DNA of 11,363 nucleotides from Flavobacterium sp. UBA807 (lineage in GTDB: Bacteria; Bacteroidota; Bacteroidia; Flavobacteriales; Flavobacteriaceae), in the NCBI GenBank assembly GCA_002296885.1, contig DBIH01000229.1, positions 1 to 11,363 of the forward strand, in the 5' to 3' direction. Numbering within the stretch: the stretch's first letter is position 1; every line of letters starts with the position of its first letter. A program made the position numbers and the translations under genes. Shown here piece after piece: positions 8,201 to 11,363 of the stretch. The notes below the pieces were generated by a model. It ran no database searches. It saw nothing but the letters and a program-made list of their open reading frames with translations, and had not been told where the DNA came from.

Positions 8201-10331
8201 GGTTTCAACTAACAGCGGTACATCTTGGGCAAATGTTACTAACAATGCTACCTACTCGGGCGCAACTACAAGTACATTGACCGTTTCCAATGTCACACCT
8301 GCTATGGTTGGCTATCAATACCGTGTCTTTTTAAATAAAAACGGGAATGCTTGTGGACTGTATTCCAATGTCGTAATTCTTACTACTTATCCTTTGCCGG
8401 TTGTTACAACACCCATCAACTTAAAACAATGCGATGATGATACCGATGGAATTTCAACTTTCAATTTGACACAAAAGAACGATGTGATTTCGGCAAATTA
8501 TCTGAATGAAACATTTACGTATTATACGACTTCTGCAGCAGCTAACACACAAAACAATGCATTCAAAATAACAAATCCGATTGCTTACGTTACCGGAAAT
8601 ACAAGTGTTTTTGCCCGAGTTGAAAATGCAAATGGCTGTTTCAGGGTGGCGCGAATTGATTTGATTGTTTCAGTAACTCAGATTCCGCCGGGTTTTGTTA
8701 TCCCAAATCAATACAAATGTGATGATTATTTAGATGCTGCACATAATGACAGAGATGGTATTGCAGGTTTTGATTTCAGTAATATCACTGCCAGTCTCAA
8801 TACTATTTTGCCTTCGAATGTTTCTATAAAATATTATAAAACCGAAGCTGATTTCCTTGCTGAAACCGACGCTTCCGGAAATTCTTTGGCAATAGCGAAT
8901 CCAAATAATTACAGAAATATTGGTTTCCCTAATATGCAAACGATTTGGGTCCGTGTCGACAGTACTGTGGATAATTCCTGCTTCGGATTCAAGACTTTTG
9001 ATGTTGTTGTGGAAGCCTTACCTTTTGCCAATCCTATAAATGCATCAAATTTAATCCGTCATTGCGATGATAATCAGGATGGTGTATACGGATTCGATAC
9101 TTCGGCTATCCAAACTGCCATTTTAGGAACGCAAACCGGAGTCAATGTAAAATATTATAAAGCTGACGGAACCTTACTTTCAACGCCATTGCCAAATCCG
9201 TTTTTTGTAACAGGAACGCAAACCATTACAATCAGGGTTTTCAATAATACCACGCAAACAGGAGGACAACCATGTTATGATGAAGAAACGCTCAAATTTA
9301 TTGTCGATGATTTACCCGAAGCTTTTCCAATTAGTACTACGCTGACTTCTATTTGCGATGACGAAGCAAATCCGGTTGACCAAAATGGCTTGTATGATTT
9401 TGATACTTCAACTTTTCAGTCAACAATTCTTGGTGGACAAACCGGTGTAAATATCTATTATTTTGACCAAAGCAATAATCCGCTTCCGAGTCCATTGCCA
9501 AATCCGTTTAGAACTGGAACCCAAAATGTAAAAGTCATTGTTGAAAATCCTATAAATACAACATGTACCGCTCAACTGATTATTCCTTTTGTAGTTCATC
9601 CAACGCCAAAAATTGATTTAACCGAAAATGTCATAATATGTCTTCCGGAAACAGAAGCATTGATTGATGCCGGAATTCTTGATGGTTCGCCAACTTCAAA
9701 TTATCAGTTTCACTGGTATACAGAAGGGCTTTCAAATGGCATAACCACTCCAACTATGGTTATTACTTCTCCGGGTAATTATAGTGTTGACGTTACTAAT
9801 GCTTTTGGCTGCACAAAAACCAGAGATATAACTGTCACTGGTTCTGAAATTGCGCACATCCAATCGATTGACGTGGTTGATTTGTCCGAAAACAATACTA
9901 TTACCATAAATGTAACCGGAGCAGGCGTTTATGAATATTCGATTGATGACATTAATGGTCCTTATCGCGATACCAATTTCTTCAATAATGTATCTATGGG
10001 AGTTCATGAAATTTATATCCATGACAAAAATGGCTGCGGTACTGTTGGTCCGATAACCGTTCCAGTATTGGGAGTTCCTCATTATTTTACACCAAATGGT
10101 GATGGATACAACGATTACTGGAATGTAAAAGGTGCTACCGAACTATCCAATCGACTTTCAATAATATACATCTTTGACCGATTCGGTAAACTTTTAAAGC
10201 AAATCAGTGCTACCGGTTTAGGCTGGGACGGAACATTCAACGGGCATCCAATGCCTGCTGATGATTATTGGTATAACATTCAATTCCAGGACGGCAGAAA
10301 TGTTAAAGGGCATTTTACTTTAAAAAGATAG
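5202..10331 (+). CDS. Large secreted multidomain protein with T9SS type B sorting domain
   Basis: 1709 residues. In order: signal peptide 1-21 (cut near CFSQ); IgGFc-binding-like head about 22-477, with repeated YIPPLS/FVPPLS openings; Ig-like domain about 480-556; Asp-rich thrombospondin-type-3-like repeats from Cys557 to about 585, resuming at 774-937 with motifs such as DTDGDG and DSDNDG, likely calcium-binding; between them a beta-rich insert of about 190 residues; Ig-like domain 967-1065 (SYQWQV); modules of about 95-115 residues opening with C-D-D or C-L-P at 1077, 1173, 1288, 1385 and 1480; a segment like SprB repeats about 1537-1620; and the C-terminal sorting domain 1624-1709 (YFTPNGDGYNDYW, then IFDRFGKLL, GWDGTFNG, ending GHFTLKR). 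That last domain is the gliding motility-associated / CHU_C type B signal, which directs export through the T9SS to the surface or medium. Role inferred: adhesin or matrix protein. The ATG at 5202 starts the signal peptide directly. Confidence 0.93.
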   Translation: MKKKLFFLLFIVFYSLNCFSQFSKTHYIPPLSNSDAQPIGNQYLYISTPSVTPVNFALKEIGGNTINATVSRDTPFVYDTTSGTPNQLFIDQSSVNSIFSNKGYIVEADDVVYVTVRVDTANTNQASEIVSKGLAALGTNFRIGAFLNTLATSYSDAHYTFVSILATESNTTVNFSNIKPNAVLTNNAAVGNTPPSIILNSGESFVMAVQGPTAANRDALIGALVSSDKPIVVNCGSAAGTNGELGNLDFGFDQIVSAERTGSDYIFIKNTGQNNVERVLLIAHEDNTDIFLNGNTTASYSLNAGQYVALLGSDFDANGILFVHCADHSNNTIEKKVFAYQSVGLLNNQPNQTQANQEMFFVPPLSCQTPKEINNIPFIESLGSRIFDGRVTITTKTGSNLNFIINAVPYTLASLPLIGINVVGPTTVTGNANYVCYTLTGLTGNISVFSTSELYLAAYGSNGAATFGGYYSGFTFKPQIIFQPLATTQANCIPNVELRVSSLSGFDTFQWYLNNNPIIGATSSTYTPLSPGNYFVSATLLACTLTIPSDNIPVSSCPTDADNDSINDNIDLDNDNDGITNCTESYGDKNFNLTTTSTGTIAAGNYSNPYTGAISFSGSGTPSATPIVGDSNGNFVTEAAVGKNNSVTYTVANFTKPISLKLEYASVANATDLFTSSTEIKITCPVNKTLTILNPSNQLLIDTNYDGIYESGVTEFSSFEIRFRLNGAVSLPAGTGNFSIKGHLINSITITNTNLSDTDKSRVALRLIATCVPIDTDGDGVDDQNDYDSDNDSIPDIFEANGQSSVTLSHVDANGDGIDDMFGTGLTPIDTDNDTHPNYLDLDSDNDGIHDLDEAGFGVTDTNSDGIVDGTNFGTNGLLNSLETSPDSGIIKSIYILSDTDGDGNYNGIELDSDNDLCNDVIEAGYLDSNLDGILGGITPPTVNANGIVTSGVGYGNPNPDYITAAPIVINTQPQSASACELQSVTFTISTNPINSYQWQVSTNSGTSWANVTNNATYSGATTSTLTVSNVTPAMVGYQYRVFLNKNGNACGLYSNVVILTTYPLPVVTTPINLKQCDDDTDGISTFNLTQKNDVISANYLNETFTYYTTSAAANTQNNAFKITNPIAYVTGNTSVFARVENANGCFRVARIDLIVSVTQIPPGFVIPNQYKCDDYLDAAHNDRDGIAGFDFSNITASLNTILPSNVSIKYYKTEADFLAETDASGNSLAIANPNNYRNIGFPNMQTIWVRVDSTVDNSCFGFKTFDVVVEALPFANPINASNLIRHCDDNQDGVYGFDTSAIQTAILGTQTGVNVKYYKADGTLLSTPLPNPFFVTGTQTITIRVFNNTTQTGGQPCYDEETLKFIVDDLPEAFPISTTLTSICDDEANPVDQNGLYDFDTSTFQSTILGGQTGVNIYYFDQSNNPLPSPLPNPFRTGTQNVKVIVENPINTTCTAQLIIPFVVHPTPKIDLTENVIICLPETEALIDAGILDGSPTSNYQFHWYTEGLSNGITTPTMVITSPGNYSVDVTNAFGCTKTRDITVTGSEIAHIQSIDVVDLSENNTITINVTGAGVYEYSIDDINGPYRDTNFFNNVSMGVHEIYIHDKNGCGTVGPITVPVLGVPHYFTPNGDGYNDYWNVKGATELSNRLSIIYIFDRFGKLLKQISATGLGWDGTFNGHPMPADDYWYNIQFQDGRNVKGHFTLKR
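8139..9812 (+). repeat. Cysteine-paired module array inside the large secreted protein
   Basis: Six consecutive modules each hold exactly two conserved cysteines: 980/1051, 1077/1146, 1173/1260, 1288/1358, 1385/1455 and 1480/1537 (residue numbers). The first is Ig-like. The next four open with C-D-D and an Asp-rich phrase such as NQDGVYGFD. The last lacks the C-D-D motif. Within-module pairing is the natural reading for an exported protein. The 1288 and 1385 modules are the most alike, sharing FDTS, QTGVN and PLPNPF. Confidence 0.7.
9186..9509 (+). repeat. 18-bp identical direct repeat in adjacent modules
   Basis: The same 18 bases, starting CCATTGCCA, occur at 9186-9203 and 9492-9509, 306 bp (102 codons) apart and in the same reading frame (both PLPNPF). 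Flanking bases are also similar. This marks a fairly recent duplication of one module. Confidence 0.7.
10071..10331 (+). other. T9SS type B C-terminal sorting domain (coding segment)
   Basis: Encodes the last 86 residues of the large protein. The order FTPNGDG-x-ND, IFDRFGK, WDGTFNG, DDYWY and the final KGHFTLKR is the standard gliding motility-associated C-terminal domain. In Flavobacterium this type is known to need a PorP/SprF-family partner for secretion; no such gene is in the window. Confidence 0.93.
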
Positions 10332-10342
10332 TACTACATTTG
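10313..10342 (+). promoter_or_regulatory. Candidate promoter TTTT-N18-TACATTTG before the choice-of-anchor L gene
   Basis: TACATTTG at 10335-10342 is a perfect TAnnTTTG match lying just after the stop codon of the large gene. TTTT at 10313-10316, inside the last codons of that gene, is a three-of-four -33 match at 18-bp spacing. Transcription would begin near 10347, about 15 bases before the ATG at 10363. Confidence 0.5.
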
Positions 10343-10362
10343 TTTTCTGATAAAAACCCACA

Positions 10363-11363
10363 ATGTTTTTTAAAAAATTTCATCTTTTACTTGTATTGAT
10401 GTACGGAATAGCATCTGCACAATACATTACTACAGATGAAACCCATACTCCGCTTCAGCTTATTGAAAATGTCCTCATTAATTCGGGTTGTGCCTCTGTT
10501 TCCAATGTTTCGGTATCGGGCGGTAATTTTACAACCGGTGAAAAAAGCTGGGGTTATTTTAATGCTAATGGTTCTGCTTTTACTTTTGCTGATGGTGTCA
10601 TTCTCAGCACCGGAAAAATTGTCGACGCTCAAGGCCCAAACAGTTTTATTTCTGATGACGGAAATGGCATAGGTTGGAATGGTGATACCGATTTGAATGA
10701 TGCCCTGGGTATAAGTAATTCATTAAACGCAACTAGCTTAGAGTTTGATTTTATTCCGCTTGGGAATAAAATCAGTTTTGACTATATCTTTGCTTCCGAA
10801 GAATATCACGATAATGCAACCTGCACCTATTCGGATGGATTTGCCTTTTTATTGAAAGAAGTCGGAAGCCCCACTTATCAAAATTTGGCTTTAATTCCGA
10901 ATACAAACATCCCGGTAAAAGTAACCAGCGTCCATCCTGATATACCCGGAGCTTGTGGGGCACAAAACGAACAGTATTTTGATGCCTTCAATGGCACCGA
11001 ATATCCAACCAATTTTAATGGACAGACTAAAGTATTGACTGCAAAATCTGCCGTAATTCCAGGTCATCAATACCATATAAAATTAGTTATTGCCGATGAA
11101 GGAAATTACAGATATGACTCGGCTATATTCCTAAAAGGAAGTAGTTTTTCTTTTGGAGTCGATTTGGGAGCAGATCGAACATTTGCTAATAATAATGCTG
11201 TTTGCCCTAATGAAAGTTTAACGTTGAACGGAACGTCTCCCGGTGCTGTGAGTTATCAGTGGAATTTCAACGGAAACCCAATACTTGGACAAACTGCAGC
11301 GACATTGAACTTCAATCCTCCCTATACTAATGCCCAAAACGGAAATTATTCCCTAACTACAAC
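10363..11363 (+). CDS. Exported choice-of-anchor L domain protein, 3'-truncated
   Basis: The frame is open from ATG 10363 to the window end: 333 complete codons plus two bases, with no stop. Residues 1-19 form a signal peptide ending ASA before Gln20. Residues about 30-265 fit the choice-of-anchor L domain: early Cys43, LEFDFIPLGNKISFDYIF, the hallmark FASEEY at 143-148, SDGFAFLL, ALIPNTNIPV, then KLVIADEG and YDSAIFL up to 257. A second domain begins about 275 and looks Ig-like (VCPNESLTL with Cys281, then SYQWNFNGN). Proteins with this domain in Bacteroidota usually end in a sorting or anchoring domain, often the type B T9SS signal; here that end is outside the window. It lies 31 bp after the large T9SS gene, so the two are likely functionally linked surface proteins. 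Ligand unknown. The ATG at 10363 is chosen because it starts the signal peptide. Confidence 0.88.
   Translation, partial: MFFKKFHLLLVLMYGIASAQYITTDETHTPLQLIENVLINSGCASVSNVSVSGGNFTTGEKSWGYFNANGSAFTFADGVILSTGKIVDAQGPNSFISDDGNGIGWNGDTDLNDALGISNSLNATSLEFDFIPLGNKISFDYIFASEEYHDNATCTYSDGFAFLLKEVGSPTYQNLALIPNTNIPVKVTSVHPDIPGACGAQNEQYFDAFNGTEYPTNFNGQTKVLTAKSAVIPGHQYHIKLVIADEGNYRYDSAIFLKGSSFSFGVDLGADRTFANNNAVCPNESLTLNGTSPGAVSYQWNFNGNPILGQTAATLNFNPPYTNAQNGNYSLTT

Noticed and set aside
9732..10082. 116-codon - strand ORF opposite the end of the large gene
   Set aside because: It lies entirely inside well-supported coding sequence with clear domain matches, has no recognisable domain and is Asn/Ile/Ser-rich as expected of an antisense reading.
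10436..10672. 78-codon + strand ORF with a hydrophobic Leu run
   Set aside because: It is an out-of-frame shadow of the choice-of-anchor L gene, whose own frame gives a signal peptide and family motifs.
1..11363. Defence system, mobile element or CRISPR array
   Set aside because: No direct-repeat array with spacers, transposase, integrase, nuclease or toxin-antitoxin pattern is seen; the repeats present are in-frame protein modules or a promoter repeat.

Overview
The window looks like chromosomal DNA of a member of the Flavobacteriaceae, probably Flavobacterium or a close relative. Four things point there. The DNA is AT-rich. Promoter-like sites fit the Bacteroidetes pattern TTTG-N19-TAnnTTTG rather than TTGACA/TATAAT. 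Exported proteins have short signal peptides ending in SQ or AQ. One protein carries the type B C-terminal sorting domain of the type IX secretion system (T9SS), which is restricted to Bacteroidota. All six genes lie on the + strand and coding density is high.

Layout. (1) 1-954 is the 3' part of a gene for a 37-kDa-type nucleoid-associated protein (NdpA/YejK family), closed by a clear intrinsic terminator at 976-1008. (2) 1081-2919 encodes an outer-membrane protein with one POTRA-like region and a beta-barrel (Omp85/BamA-like, not BamA itself). (3) 3056-5117 holds a small protein with a C/H...CxxC zinc-site pattern, then an ABC ATPase with a TTG start and its six-helix ABC-2 permease. The last two form a BcrA-type exporter. 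A good promoter, bracketed by a 10-bp direct repeat, lies ahead of the small gene. (4) 5202-10331 encodes a 1709-residue secreted protein: IgGFc-binding-like head, Ig-like domain, thrombospondin-type-3-like Asp-rich repeats, a ladder of cysteine-paired modules and a T9SS type B sorting domain. (5) 10363-11363 is the 5' part of a second exported protein with a choice-of-anchor L domain and an Ig-like domain. It runs off the window end.

How the parts relate. The ATPase and permease should work as one membrane complex. The two exported proteins at the right end sit 31 bp apart and are likely T9SS cell-surface or secreted products. The nucleoid protein and the barrel protein look like independent units.

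I do not see CRISPR arrays, tRNA or rRNA genes, insertion sequences, phage genes or a defence system. I found no clearly new biological system. The most unusual points are the repeat-flanked promoter at 2984-3029, the regular cysteine ladder with recently duplicated modules in the large protein, and the small metal-site protein beside an E-loop ABC exporter. No stretch longer than about 140 bases lacks a gene.
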